In this document: positions 10,287-22,910 of the stretch, piece by piece
Numbering within the stretch: the first letter of the stretch is position 1
How the letters are laid out: each line of letters starts with the position of its first letter
The notes under the pieces: generated by a model
What the model was told of the DNA's origin: nothing
The model's input: only the letters and a program-made list of their open reading frames with translations
Database searches by the model: none
Origin: Thereva unica
Taxonomy: Eukaryota; Arthropoda; Insecta; Diptera; Therevidae
NCBI GenBank assembly: GCA_949987705.1
Contig: OX465281.1
Coordinates: forward strand, 175,350,516 to 175,414,515
Direction: 5' to 3'
DNA length: 64,000 nucleotides
Translations under genes and position numbers: made by a program

Positions 10287-13200
10287 TGTATGTTTATAAA
10301 ATTTAGTGCTTTAGTTAAATGAATTATGAATTATATTAATTTGTTTATAAGTGAATTATGTTAATTTTGGTAGCTATGAAGAAATTAATTTGAATTTTAA
10401 GTTAATATTAAGAGTATGGTCTGATTAGGTTTTTCTGGGTTTTCCTAATCTTTGCAATGAATGTTGGACCATGTTTGTAATATCCCCAGAGTGGAAGGCA
10501 CATTTTGTTTTAAATATGATTTCTTATGAAATGTAAATTTGAAAAAAAAAAAAAAAAATTATTTATATTAGTGTAAACGATTAATTATTATTCTTTATTC
10601 AATATTTGTTTAACCACTCTTGCAACACTATTTTATCTTTATCGACGGCGTATTGAGTGGAGTAGAAAATGACTCATCCTAAGCGTCACTGTTCTAGTTT
10701 TAGGTTTTTGTTCCTTCCTTTCGTTTGTGGTGTCTCAATAGGATTAGATGTGCCTTTCAAACAAATGAAGAAATTAATTAGATTAAAAGTAGATTTATTT
10801 TGAAGAATAATTGTTTTTATTATTTTCCATAACCTAATTCCCAATAGCCAGTGGGTATGCACGCTCCCGCTAAAGGCAAGAAATTCTAAAAATGCGCTCG
10901 CTAAAAGTATATGCCTGATGCTATTACAGATATGAATGTATTCGTAATCGACCATTCCAAAAGCGAGTGTCGCTTTACCAAGGGGTCCCAAACTGCTTGA
11001 TCTACGTACCCAATGCTGCTTGATCTATGCGATCAAACGAGGTCTTATGAATATGCTTAATGGCACCCATTATTTTTTTTCTTCCCTTTAGTATAACAAA
11101 CTGTAGACTTTTGGACTATTCCGATCATGCCATGTATGCATTTTGACGTTGTGTGTTCCTCCTGTTTCAGATTAAGAATGGGGAGTTTGACTTTTACTCG
11201 GTATGGATATCCATTCAAATCTACAAAAGCTCGTTTACATCCCAAACGCGAATTGGAGCGCTTTATCGCACAGAATCTTGTAAATACGTTCTCTTTCTAG
11301 AATGGATAGAAAAGCATACAAATTTCTGTAATAAAAAAGAGCTCCAATTTGCGTTTAGGGCATATTTTTGTGGCTCAATTAAGAAGAGTTTGGGGATGCT
11401 TAAGGCCTTTAATTGAGACAGAAAAATACTTGTATTGTGTAAAGTCTTTATATGGAAAGTTGGCTTGAATTATGACTCGATACTCGATTCTACCGAGATG
11501 AGTAAAAATACTCGGTCAAAAGTATCGAGTACTGATATGAGTAGAATCAAAAGCCAAATACTCATATGAGTAAAGAATCGAGTGCCGATCCCATATCCCT
11601 AACTATGTCTTCTGTTGTTTCAATATAACCTTAATACATGCATTTTATAATTAAAAAATGTTTAATGAAGCAAATATCTGAAAAAAAGTTAACTGAAACG
11701 TTAATTTGTTTAAACTTATTCGCCGAACTTCTCCATATTCGTGGAGTGTAAACGCTTTCTCGATTTCTCAATGTAGATTTTTTTATGTTCGGCGAATAAA
11801 ATTCTCTGTTTAGTGTAAACAGCAGACACAATTTTCGAACTCTTTCGAACTTCGATAAAGAAGTGAACTGAAATGTTAATTTGTTTAAACTATAATACGA
11901 GGTGGTTATTTCTTCGATCCAATAATTTAGGGGAGAAGTATCTAGATTTAGGGAAATATAGAGGTATCTGTAGGGCACTCAGGGAAGCAATGCACTAATG
12001 ATCTGGCAGCCCTGCTGAGCAAAGACTTTCATATACGTTTCAATGAGTAAAAAATGATTATTTCACTGTTTCATATCGTCATTAAACATAGAATTATTTT
12101 TGCTTCCGCACACATTATTATAAAAGCTTAAATAAATTGCCTCCCACATTCGCATTAGAAACTTTTGCTATCAAATTATTTGCCAGATGGTTCTGATAGC
12201 AATTTTTAACATTAAGCTTCTTTTACATTGTAAACAAAAATTGTTCAGCCGTAAAAAACGACATGGTCATTATAGAGTTTTCAAGCGATATATGTATGTA
12301 TGTATGTTACTACACCTTAGCGGATATCAGTGCCGGCACCTCTAAAATCTTTTCATCCCAGAACTAACTCATTAAAATTTTGAAATGTCACAAGCAGAAT
12401 TGCAAAATTGTATAATTTCAAGATTTCTCCTATCGCTAAAAACCTCGCTTCTGAAGGCAGCGGTCAACTTATCAGAATGCGCTTAATCGTTCACGATTTT
12501 ATTATCTTCAACAAGCGGGACGTGATTTGCGAGCATTTTATTTTCAGATCACTCTATTATTTACTTAATCATCTGAGACTTTTTGTGTTATTTCTATCAA
12601 AATCGGCTTTAATGGGTTCCCAAAAGCAAACCTGTTTCCGCGAAATCGCATTGTCATTCATGATGGACTAATTATTTTTTGTCGGCTAGAACCGAATGTG
12701 GGGATTCTGCAAAATTCTATCGAAAAGAGAGTTATGTATGTTTGATGGCGCCGGGAGCATAAACATTGGATTTGTTTTACGGAGATTATGTCTAGCCACA
12801 GCTGCTCAGACACCTCATCTCGAGCACTTTGTTTATTGCCCAGGTAACTACACGCAAAACCAGATTTAAAGCAGGTTTGCCTTTTGGAAATTATTCGAAG
12901 AAATAAGATTTCTACGCCGCCTTGCACCGGCTTAAAGATGTGTTTTATTTTTCGCTGGTAAAGTGTTGTCGTCTGAGTTCAGTAATGTAGTAGGGGTGCC
13001 ATGGGGTGGGATCGACTTGAGATAAGATTCCATTGAATTGGCAACCAAGAAAGCTTCAATGCAGACTTTCAGTGTTGAACAGAGGCTTGAGAGAGTCGCG
13101 TCACGGTACAAATCGAAGAAGTGTTGAATTTCCATTAATTAGAGTGGTCGTTTCGGCTTTTCAAAAGGTGAGTTAACATTTTTGTTTAAGATACGAAAGT

Positions 13201-13945
13201 TTGTTATTGTTTATTTGCGGTTATAGCGAAACGACTCATGAAAACAAACTATTTTTTTCTTGTAAATGTGAAAGTGATCAAGAAGCAATCGGACTTTGAA
13301 CGTCCCTAGAGATTGGATATTTTAATAATATATGCAAGAGTTTTTTTATGGCGACCTGTCAGGTATCCAACTAGATTTATTATGCCTCTTGAAGGTTTTC
13401 TCCCGATGTGTTATCTTACGTAATTGTTGTAAGTTCGTGACTAATGCAGTTATTGTTGTTTGACAAGTTTTATAATATTGAAATCATGTGAAATGATTTT
13501 TGCTTAATTTTGTAAACAATTTTTTAGGATGTGATTTAGCGAAGCAGTAAAACAATTTACGATTATTTGGTGGTTTTTTTACAAAAATAGAACATTATTT
13601 GTTCGACGTTTTTAAACATATTGTCTTTACTTTAAGCAAAAACTAGATTCTCTATTATTTTCTCAAATCGTAATGCATTAACAAACATTTGGCATTAACG
13701 CACTATCGAAAAAATAGACTAGCCCTGTAGTATAAGTTTATTTGAAAATCAAAACACAATTTCTAAATCAACAAAAAGAATATAATTCAATAGAAAATTC
13801 ACTGGGAGTCTGGGCTATTCCAAAGGACCAGTGGTCGCGGTGGACGCTTGCCTTTCTTCGTTCTTATCAGAATAATTCAAATAATGTTCTAGCAGGTCGC
13901 CTCCAGTAAAAGTGGAGGGCTAACTTACTTTCGGTACCGTACTTT
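10287..13945. other. Copia 3' flank and gene-free DNA
   Basis: After the Copia stop there is AT-rich sequence with an A tract (about 10541-10557). I could not define an LTR. Further on there is a degenerate CGAGTACT-type repeat (11475-11583), a TATG microsatellite (12290-12308), and short frames of 60-115 codons without recognisable domains. A minus-strand stretch at 11153-11245 (KRAFVDLNGYPYRVK) faintly recalls a FLYWCH-type module, which is too weak to call. Confidence 0.5.
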
Positions 13946-14098
13946 CCGGGATGCCAGTGTTACAATCTCCCCCTCTGGAGCAGCAGACGTCCCGGCACTA
14001 TGAAAGGAAATATGATGAGTTGTTTGTTGCGTTTTGGTCGTCCTCGCCTTCTCAGAAGACGGGTTGGGTGTGGTGCTTCTTCATTAATTGCAATATAA

Positions 14099-15512
14099 TA
14101 GACCAGGATATAGGTACTTTTTCTTTGCGAAAAATACCGCACGCTATTTTTTTACCAAATGGTTTTATATATTTTTATGAGCTTAAATTCAAAATGGCGT
14201 CATCCCCACCCTTATGCTTAACTTACAGTGAAGGGAAACGCGTTTAATTCTATATCTCAGAAACTATGAATTTTAGGACAAAAATGTATATAATCTTTTT
14301 TGTAGATAAATAAGTTATTTAACTTTTTTGTTCAGAAACTTTTTTTATAAGGTCAATATGTTCGGAGTTATAGTGCTTCAAACTTTATACATCACTTTCT
14401 TTGTACTATATTTCGTTAACGGTTAACCCGCTATAAAAATATCCTTCCTAAGACTTATAGAACATACAATTATCTATAATTTTTGTTATAATTATTTTTT
14501 ACGTAGGGCTAATATTGCACGAGTTATAGTGCTTTAAATGCCGAAAAACGTGAATTCATAAGTAGCTTTTTGCCAATATCTTTTTAATAGCACGTTTTAT
14601 TGCAAATCTGATTATAATGGTTTTTGTACGCAACTTCATTTCCCAGATTTTTTTGTTCTGATGCTTTCCTGTAAAGTTGATATTTATGGGTTTATTACAC
14701 TTTAAACGTTAATAAGTAATGGTTATTAACAAATATCTCGTCAACTATTCATTTGCGACGAAAATTTATAGCAACAAATATGCTTGTTATAAAATTCTTT
14801 AAAAATTTTGCTTCAAACATTTTTTTGTAGCATTTATACTTTAGCCGTTATTCAGCGCCAAACTTTTCATATATTAATGCACATAAATGTTCATACAAAT
14901 AATTGAGAAATTTCTTTGGCGCAAAAACTCTTTTTCACAGGCCTCCCGAAACGAAAAATGTGGAAAATGAAATTACGCACATAAACGTTATAATCAGTTT
15001 TGCAAGGAAACGTGCAATTAAAAAGATATTGGCAAAAAATTACTTTTGAATTCACGCTTGTCGACACTTAAAGCACTATAACTCGTGTAATATTAGCCCT
15101 ACGTAAAAAATTAACAAAAATTATAGATAATTGTGTGTTCTATAAGTCTTAGGAAGGATATTTTTATGGCGGGTTAACCGTTAACGAAATATAGTACAAA
15201 GAAAGTGATGTATAAAGTTCGAAGCACTATAACTCCGAACATATTGACCTTATAAAAAAAGTTTCTGAACAAAAAAGTTAGTTTAGTTATTTATCTACAA
15301 AATAGATTATATACATTTTTGTCGTAAAATGCATAGTTTCTGAGATATAGAATTAAACGCGTTTTCCTTCACTGTAAGTTAAGGATAAGGGTGGGGATAA
15401 CGCCATTTTGAATTTAAGCTCATAAAAATATATAAAATCATTTGGCAAAAAAAATCGCGTGCGGTATTTTTCGCATTACGAAGGCCTTTTTTCGACCTAT
15501 TTACTGGACTAT
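14099..15512. mobile_element. Long-TIR foldback element
   Basis: The left arm (about 14099-14665) and right arm (about 14945-15512) are inverted copies at roughly 90% identity by eye. They share, for example, AATACCGCACGC / GCGTGCGGTATT and the block around TTCGTTAACGGTTAACCCGC. Within each arm the motif GAGTTATAGTGCTT recurs at about 170-bp spacing. The spacer is about 280 bp. No coding capacity. The structure suits a foldback-type or long-TIR non-autonomous DNA transposon. No target duplication could be fixed. Confidence 0.75.
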
Positions 15513-15774
15513 AAGGAGTAACAACGGATGCATAATACGTCCCTGCAAACATTACGAGTTGAGATCGAACCGAAAACGAGTCGCGAAATCTTCGAGAAGA
15601 TTTAATAATAAAAATTTAAAAAAATAAGATTACAAATATTGCAAATGAAGTAATAAGAAATTTCCGATCGTTTGAACTTATGTAAAAACTTAATTCAGTA
15701 TGAAAATATTACATTATTGTCCTAAAGATTTTTGCAGTAAAGGTTACCGTTTACGATTACGCGTCGAGAATCAA

Positions 15775-15883
15775 GGGTGTCTTCGAAAATGCATCACTGC
15801 GGTATTACTGCAATATTCAGCAATTAGAACTCTGTGGCTGAATATTGCAGTGATACCGCAGTGATGCATTTTCGAAGACACCC
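15775..15883. repeat. Hairpin MITE
   Basis: Two 46-bp arms (15775-15820 and 15838-15883) are complementary with one mismatch around a 17-nt loop. Their outer ends read GGGTGTCTTCGAAAATGC and its complement. It lies directly at the end of a Gypsy relic. Confidence 0.8.
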
Positions 15884-16425
15884 CAAGTTTTTGGCGAGTT
15901 ATGGCGACGAGTCGATAAAATTTTGAAAATGAGTTGGATTTGTCTTGTTTCATCGTTGTAACTTTTAACTTGAGCTTCTTCAGAGTTAGCATTTTCCGAA
16001 TATCGATAAAGAACACCATTGTTAAATGCGTAGCTCGTCCATTGAATGAAATCCTCATCCTTGTTCGTAGATTCAAAAGCGTTTATTATTTTCTTGAGTT
16101 CAGGATCTTGGAGTTGTTCTACTCGAAACTCTTATGGCTTTCCAGCTGGAAAATCGATTTGAATGCTACACTCTTCTTGCTCTAATTGTGGTAGCCTTGA
16201 AAGAGCATCTGATATCGTATTTGTTCTCCCTGGAATATAAGCAATATCCAGAATATAAGGCTGTAACCGTAATGCCCATTTTTCAAGCCGTCCTTGTTGG
16301 TGACTTTTTAGCGGTATGTAGAAAATCGTCCATCCTAGGCAGTGCGTATGAATCGGGAAATGTGATGGCGTTGGCCTGTAATCTATGCAAAGTCGAATTG
16401 CTCCATATTTGCAGCCCATTGTGAC
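15884..16425 (-). pseudogene. Gypsy pol relic (RNase H end and linker to integrase)
   Basis: On the minus strand an RT-like scrap (GAIRLCIDYR) is joined by a deletion to the end of a Gypsy RNase H (GRLEKWALRLQPYILDIAYI, then PGRTNTISDALSRL). The spacer before integrase follows in another frame (EQLQDPELKKIINAFE, NGVLYRY). The RT core and first part of RNase H are missing. It differs clearly from the Gypsy at 55-62.9 kb, so it is a second family. The hairpin MITE marks its downstream end. Confidence 0.72.
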
Positions 16426-17400
16426 TCACAACTTTCTATGATATTCCATCTACTTCTGTTTTTAATTGTTTTTGGCAAGCAGGTGATAAACAATGCTTAA
16501 CGCTCAACACGATATGAAATGTAAGCAAACTTGACCGCAACAATTAATACACTATAAAACAATTTATACACTATAATCGCGAACAGAATGCTCCCAAAAT
16601 TAAAGATTTTTGGGTGTATTTTATATTTGTTCATTTTATTACTTACTCCTAAAGAGTTGGGTCTGCAGCCCAACTTCCCAAATAATAGCTATATGAATAC
16701 AATAGATGGAGTGTAAAGTGCGATTTTATACAGCAAGCGTGAAGTCATGAAACGAAAGGGTTATGCCTTGGTGGTCATTTTGGTAGGCTCCAAATGTCAA
16801 ATCATTTAGTCGAAATTTTGTGAATAAAACCTGGTAAAACTATTAGAAAAAACAAAGAAAACTATTTTTCTCTGGGTATTCATTAATCTGAGACCTAGAC
16901 ATCCGACATAGATATCAAATGAAGGGCAGGAATAATAACAATTAGCGGTGAAGGGTGTAGCGTCAAAGTGGCGGACAACACAAATGGTGGTAGACATATA
17001 AATAGACTAAAAAGTAGAAAATCGAACCGATCAACTTCAAATTTTGCACATACGCATAGTTCGCATGACAATGCAATCTGACCATTTTGTAAAATAATTA
17101 AGATAGTGGTTCCAAAATGGTGGCTGATTTTTCCAATTGTGTTCCCCAACCCGGCGGGTATCAAATAGAAGAGCATGATATGTAGAAAACAATTAATTGT
17201 GTGGCATCATTCCAAATTCAACGATTATAATATAATAATCTGTGTGACGTCATTTTAAGTCTCATATGGCGGCCACCACACAATGGCCGAAAGCATATAA
17301 TAGACTAAAAAGTAAGGAAATAAAATTTACGGAATATACATACATATATTTTATAAAATTAAATAATATAAATAAATCTATGGGCTCATTTACTTCCTTT
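16426..17400. other. Gene-free DNA with Helitron-like stretches
   Basis: No gene is visible. About 16890-17180 read in reverse resembles the Helitron interior around 8220-8480 (CATTTGATACCC-type motif, CCGCCATTTTGG, AAAATTTGAAGTTGA), so a Helitron-derived fragment is likely. Confidence 0.5.
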
Positions 17401-17647
17401 GTCTATTGTTTATATTTAAGACAATCGTTTGTAGGAGTAAACTCCAGCAGACGCACAATTTTTTCGAAAAACTTAATGCCTCTCCCCTCGGCTAAATATG
17501 ACACCTCCACTGGCATGAGCAAAATCCTATACAAAAAAATGGCACCAAAAACTATTTCTGTCTCGGCTCCCACGTTAAATCCCAAAGTACTTCACTCATT
17601 TAAATCAGTCAGCGCATGTCAGCGATATAAACATAATAAGAAAAAAT

Positions 17648-19245
17648 TTGTTGTCTGTAAAGAGGGTTTACGGACGATAGTTTAACGTGACAACGTCATG
17701 AGAAAACATTGATGAAATAATTGCATACTTTTATGAATAAAATTGAATCATTTATATTAAATTATCATTATTTTGTATGGATACAAAAAGGAGTGAAATG
17801 AAATATTCATTTTGATTGATAAATTAGCTTTTATTTGCACTAATGAATTCAAATATGTTTATTACTTTAATGAACAGATTATTTACAAGTTACAATGTGT
17901 AGTAACAAATTCATTTACAGCTTTTATACATGTCTGATATTTAACTTCTTGCAATCTGTGTTATTCTGTTAAGGATAGGTCGATTATAGGAAAAGTATGA
18001 AATGAATGGTAGTGTTTCAAGTGTTGTTGTTGTGGGTTGTTCCTCTCAGCGTTGTTGACTTAGTAACATCTGATGTGCATTCGAGATTGTACATATCCTT
18101 CATGAATTTGAGGAATGTATCATCATTTTTCACGTTTGTGTTGAAGTCGCCACAAAGAAGAATTGGTACATTGGTATCAACTTGCATGATCGGATGCACA
18201 TACTGCCTGTTATGCACGTACGGAAAGAGTGCTTGGTGCAGCAATACACTAATGTTTGAGACACTTGCTCCAGAATATATACTGCGCCAAGTACAATTTT
18301 AAACGTTGTATCAGCAGTGAAGCATATAATTTCAGCCAAGCAGACCTTGCCTGTGTTTCTGATGAGACGAGTTGTGTCCGACAATTCAACGTGGAGAACT
18401 TTGGCCGTGGATGTTGATGTTAATTTTCGATAGATTGCCACTCCACCAGCTGCGTTTGTATCAGAATCCGATCGATTATTCTGCCTGGTTATACATTCAT
18501 AATTATTGATTGGAACTGGATCAAAATTGTCACGCATCCACGTTTCAGTCAATACCAAATAATCCGATCTTGGTATCACGGGATCCGTTTCAATATCGGC
18601 GAAGTGCGCAGACAAACTCTGAACATTAAGGTTTGTCACTACAGTTTGCCCAGCGTTGTTACCGTCATCACAAAATTTCACTGCTTTCGAAGTGATTGTT
18701 TGGAGGGCGTGTCCACGGAGTCGAATGTATTCGTTACGGACATCTCGCGTAGTGTGTGAGTCGTTCCCACCCCGTCCGTGTTTGAAGATAAAAGGCACAT
18801 CTTTTTCCGTGATGATGTGCAAGCCGTCTATATTCGTTACCCGACTCAGCGCCACGTACACCAACTGTTGTGGTTGCTCCGAGGAGTATTTATTAACAAT
18901 AACAGTAAACGTCCCACCTTGCGACTTGTGAATGGTAATAGCACAAGCAGGAACGCAAGGAAACTGTTTTCGTTTGAATTTCAGAGTTTTCGTCAGTGTA
19001 ACTATTTTCACTATTCAATATTTTCTTATACACCGGCACCCAGTTAGGAGACAGTGTTTGGCTTGCTTTGTTTATTGTTGACAATTTGACAAATTTAATC
19101 TAATTTAATATTAACAATTTTAATCAAATTTTTAAGGTTACTACAATCAAATTTTTAAAATTACTACGGGACATAACGGGACAATGAGTCATCATTTTTC
19201 GTGCATGCAGCAGGCGTTCATCGTTTTAATAGACGTTGTCACGTC
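17648..19245 (-). mobile_element. Helitron2/Helentron-like fragment
   Basis: Inserted in the P/hAT-like relic. A 12-bp inverted repeat, CGTGACAACGTC at 17686-17697 and its complement at 19232-19243, sits near the two boundaries. Its coding content is the C-terminus of a Helitron helicase fused to an endonuclease, as in Helentron-type elements. The Rep domain and most helicase motifs are missing. Confidence 0.6.
17941..19011 (-). pseudogene. Pif1-type helicase C-terminus fused to EEP endonuclease (Helentron-like)
   Basis: Reading leftward, the first part is the end of a Pif1/RecD-like helicase: ACAITIHKSQGGTF (motif V region), then LVYVALSRVTNIDGLHI (motif VI). It continues in the same frame into an AP-endonuclease-like domain (NLNVQSLSAHFADIETDP, YLVLTETWM, AGGVAIYR). 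After a frameshift near 18290 comes PILLCGDFNTNV. A second shift leads to ISYFSYNRPIL and a stop at 17941. The helicase-EEP fusion is known from Helentrons; the order of parts here is as expected. Broken by at least two frameshifts and 5' truncated. Confidence 0.82.
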
Positions 19246-19574
19246 AAAAAATAGACAGGTATAGTTTTCGTTCTTCTGTCTCACTCTTGAGCTATTTTGA
19301 AAAGTTCGTTAAACAGGGGAATAACCGTCATAGTTTTGAAATAAATACATTTATTTAATGAAAATAACTGCTAATAAATAAAAATGAGTGATGGAAATTA
19401 ATTTCTATTAATTATAACAGACATCTTATTACTTATTTTTTCCTAAATTCAAAGAAAATTTTTTTGTTTACGTAAAAAAGGTTTTCTATTTCTGGAGAAA
19501 AATGGTGCCATTCAGCATTGTCAATCAGCAGTCCATTCCTATATGTCAGTGTTATAGACCAACAGGTGCTTAGT

Positions 19575-19740
19575 CCCCTTCTACTCTCTACTTAGTCCCC
19601 TTCGTGGCTGAAATCCGCAAGGAGCTCGTCGATGCGGTCGACCTATAACAACGTGGAGAAGAATACTATTAGCAGAGACCGCAACAATTGGGAGATGTTG
19701 GTCGGAGCTGAGAGCATTCGCGAAAAACAGGGGTGGTAGC
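19575..19740 (+). pseudogene. LINE A C-terminal scrap
   Basis: A degraded match to the GRPRTTWRR...GRSWSELRAVAQ tail of LINE A (compare 35050-35175): GACCGCAACAATTGGGAGAT corresponds to the Trp-Ser-Glu-Leu region. It follows directly on the end of the P/hAT-like relic. Confidence 0.5.
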
Positions 19741-19799
19741 ACGTCAGTTGTTTCAATCGACCTCTTCATACTAAGGTTTAAAGGAGCATAATACAATAT

Positions 19800-20225
19800 A
19801 ATCACCTATGATGAAAACCATATTCTTTTTCTTCGATGGCTCTTCATCCCCAGAGCCAACAAATTGATGAAAAACCAAGGCCAAGATTTCCAGTTTGATT
19901 ACCAATAAAACCCTTCTAACGAAGCAAAGAATTTACTACATGCAATGCAAATCTTCCCGACTTCAAAATCTTCTTAAAGTTAACTTCAAAACAAAGACAC
20001 AAAAAAAGACGAAATATTGTCTTGAATGTCTGACAAGGCAACATAGGATTAAAGAATGTTTTTTCAAAACTATCCAAAATTAAATTTTGCTTTTTGGTAT
20101 TTGGACTATGATACCTTCCATCCAATTCTCGGGGAAGGTACAGGCAGAGATAACATAATACTCCGTATAAAGACGCGACAGCTAGAATAAAAAACCCGAG
20201 CGCTTTTCGCATCGGCAGACCTCTG
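19800..20225. other. Gene-free DNA with a LINE C-type tail scrap
   Basis: TTCTTTTTCTTCGATGGCTC (19826-19845) matches the complement of the LINE C 3' tail (ATCGAAGAAGAA). Nothing else is recognised. Confidence 0.4.
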
Positions 20226-20479
20226 AAGGTGCGTTTCCACTGCGGTCTGCAGACAGTGCGCGCACATAAAAATCCACAAAAATAGAGCAAAAAACGAAAA
20301 ATCTCGAATTGTGCGGAGACAAAGTTTTCCTTGCGTATCCACTAAAATCTTGCAGGAAGTATATGAAAAGTCTCAAACTATGTTCTAAAAGACTGTAGAG
20401 ACAATACTTTAGGTGGATACGACCATAAATGATAAAATTCTTGTGTGCGCACAATGTTTTATGTTTTCCGATTTAAGTC

Positions 20480-20790
20480 TTTTTTTTTATGTGGCAGTGC
20501 TAAACTCAGGAATCACCCTTTGTACTACCAGTCCGTCATGTCGTTTGTCACGTCATGGTACAATGTCTAGCAACAAGCTTAGTACGGGGGGAGGAATAGG
20601 TTAAGGGTTATGGGGGTGTGAAGGGGTGTTGAAGAAGGTGGCGATGAACCCCGCCTTTGAACTCTTGGATGTTGTAGGACCTGGAAAATACTGACTGCGA
20701 GGGATTATTCCACAGTCGAGTTGTTCTATTTACAAACGAATTCATATCTTGCTGAGTGCGTGAAAGGAGGAGTTGTAGGTAAAGGGTCTA
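20480..20790 (-). mobile_element. LINE B 3' end, 5' truncated
   Basis: The complement of the LINE B tail: a T run at 20480-20489, then the untranslated region with GTCATGTCGTTTGTCACGTC, and the last codons (NRTTRLWN region). It matches the ends at 23154 and 34040-34332. Confidence 0.75.
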
Positions 20791-20870
20791 GATATATTAC
20801 CACGCTTCAGTTGCTATTTCTTCGGCGATATAAAAAATGAGCTTAGAGGACGAAAATGTATTAATACTAT

Positions 20871-21146
20871 TTACCCAGATACTATGTACAAATCAAAATG
20901 GTTCGCTATGCCGCATTTAAAATTTTTCGCTGGAAGACACATTCCGAAATTACAAATTTCATCCGAGAGACCACTGGCAGAACAGGTAAGAGCGAAGGCG
21001 TCGCAAGGCAAGGCGAAGGCGTCGTCAGCTACAAATATATAGGGGACCTTGGTTCCTCTTTCCATAGGCTGTCTGGCTCCGGAAAATTTAATGTCTTTTT
21101 GTCTATCATTGTGGATAAGGAAGAGTTGTTGAAGACGCCCAATCAT
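20871..21146 (-). pseudogene. Harbinger transposase relic
   Basis: On the minus strand the reading VPYIFVADDAFALPCDAFAL matches the second-Asp block of HARBI1-type transposases (VPYVFVADDAFAL). It is followed by a decayed equivalent of the Arg-rich/Glu block (FKCGIANHF). It is unlike the Harbinger copies at 2150 and 35235. Only this fragment remains. The overlapping plus-strand frame 20898-21320 is judged a shadow. Confidence 0.55.
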
Positions 21147-21769
21147 TTATTTTTATATTCTTTGGATTCGACATCAAGGCCGGCGCTTGGGGATTTGCGC
21201 CCGGTGCACTATGTCATATTGCTCCCCATAAGCTGTTCATTTTTAAACGCAATGAAACACAAAGGAAAAGACAAGCACTCGCGGAATAAGAGAAAGAATA
21301 TTCATTATTTCACATTATAGTCTAAGCTCCCATGACATAAAAGGTGCCCCATCGAACACCTCAAAACAATAAAGTGAGATTGGCTGAAAAACATGTAAAG
21401 AACATGTAACGCCCGCCAGACTAGTAAAAATTTGTTAATTGCTATTTTTTATGAATATTTTAATTTTGTTAAATGTTTTTTCCAAAACACCTTTTTAGTC
21501 CGGAGACAAAATTCCAAAATGGCTGAAAATTGGTACACAGCTTCCTTATGACTTTTTAAGAATACGATTTCGGAATCCAGCTTGCATATAGCTTTCTAGC
21601 GTATAGTTTGTTGGAAAAGTTGGCTGTTGTGAATACCCATGCTATTTTTCATCAAATTTCAAAAGGGTGTTAACGAATACATCCAATTTTTGTTGGTTGG
21701 CCCATGTGAAACTTGCCAATATTAATTTGTTAGGCAGTAATACCCCACCCCACGCGGCTGTTAAAAATG

Positions 21770-21976
21770 GATGCACTCATATAACACCCAGTAGTGCAAA
21801 CGCGAGGCTCACTGCCTTCTCCTTATGCATCCATCAGACTAACCTTAACCTTTCCTATTCTTTTTCTATTTTCAGGTCAAGCTTACTTCTAAACATTGCA
21901 CCATGAGCTGAACGACATGACGGTCTACTGGTACAAAGGGTGATTCCTGAGCTTGAACATGCCACATAAAAAAACC
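21770..21976 (+). mobile_element. LINE B 3' end
   Basis: Plus-strand LINE B tail: GCACCATGAGCTGAACGACA, then GTACAAAGGGTGATTCCTGA, ending CACATAAAAAAA. It is opposite in orientation to the tail at 20480. Confidence 0.7.
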
Positions 21977-22910
21977 GCGTTCAAAAACTATTGCTTCAAA
22001 ATAATCCCCTTGTCTGTCCTAAGATATTTCGTGTTTTCCATATTCACTGGAAAACAAAAGATAGGCCTCAAGAAGCTACTTCAAGACTTTTCGAAGTCTT
22101 TTTTCAAGTATCCACTGAATTTTCATATCCGCGCACAGTCCCCGCAGAAGTTCTCCGCACCGACCCAGAAGATTTTTCAATGGATACGTTTTGTATCCAC
22201 TGGAATATCGGTGTGCGTGTGCAGTCTCCGCACTTTTTATCTCCGCACATTTTTTATCTCCGAACATTGATTTTGGTGGAGACACTTTGGCGGATAATGT
22301 ATGGGGATAGTGCGGAGACAAAACTTTTGGTGGATACGCACCTTGAGATTGCCTCCACCTTAGCAACATGCAACATATTTGTATGTTACATGTATTAGAA
22401 TTTCCAGATACACAAGGAGGCGAACGTGGTCATGGTCCGCAGCACAAGACATGCGGTGAGTTTGTCGATAAGGAAGCTAGAATTTTAGGGGGGCAAGGAA
22501 AGAAACTGACAACAGAATGTTTCTCGCAGCATTGTCATTGTCAAACGTTTGCCTCTACCGCTACATTGAAGGATTTTCCTGATGCTTTGTAATTTAACTA
22601 TTTCTTAGAACACTCAGTGTATTTTTTTAATGAGCGTCTGAGATTCACTATCAATTTCAAGTTCTTGGTGAGAGGATTTGCTATATTTTCAAAATAGCTA
22701 CTTGGTTGAGGTTTTGGTTACGACTTTTTTTCTGGTAATTCGGTATTGACTAACTCGATTGATTTTAGAAACGAATTTAGGTAATTATTCTTTATTTAAT
22801 TTTATTTGAATTTTCGCTATTGGCTTAAAATGTTAGGTTTTGGCTTTACGTAAGTCTTTTGTTGCAGGTATATTGTGGGTGTAGATTTTTGGACACATTT
22901 TTTATAAAAA

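Larger units (their letters stand above)
17500..19551 (-). mobile_element. P/hAT-like element relic related to the 5241 MITE, carrying an insertion
   Basis: In reverse orientation 19246-19551 matches the left half of the 5241 MITE, including its terminal CACTGACATATAGGAATGG. The stretch 17500-17647 matches the right half. Between them lies a Helitron2-like fragment (17648-19245). The outer end near 17500 is degraded and the flanking target duplication is not recognisable. Confidence 0.6.
20226..22344. repeat. Possible TIR pair enclosing LINE tails and a Harbinger relic
   Basis: AAGGTGCGTTTCCAC at 20226-20240 and GTGGATACGCACCTT at 22330-22344 are inverted with one mismatch. Both neighbourhoods (20226-20460 and 22030-22344) share GTGCGGAGACAAA and ATCCAC motifs, so they are at least members of one MITE family. 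Whether they are the two ends of one 2.1-kb element is unproven. Confidence 0.4.

Noticed and set aside
11057..11245. Minus-strand FLYWCH-like module
   Set aside because: Only a KRAFVDLNGYPYR resemblance; the characteristic Trp-x-Cys and Cys/His residues are not seen.
17266..17685. 139-codon plus-strand frame
   Set aside because: Its right half is antisense to MITE-related sequence shared with 5510-5670, so it is not a gene.
20898..21320. 140-codon plus-strand frame
   Set aside because: It overlaps a minus-strand frame with a recognisable Harbinger block (VPYIFVADDAFAL), and the plus frame has no domain.
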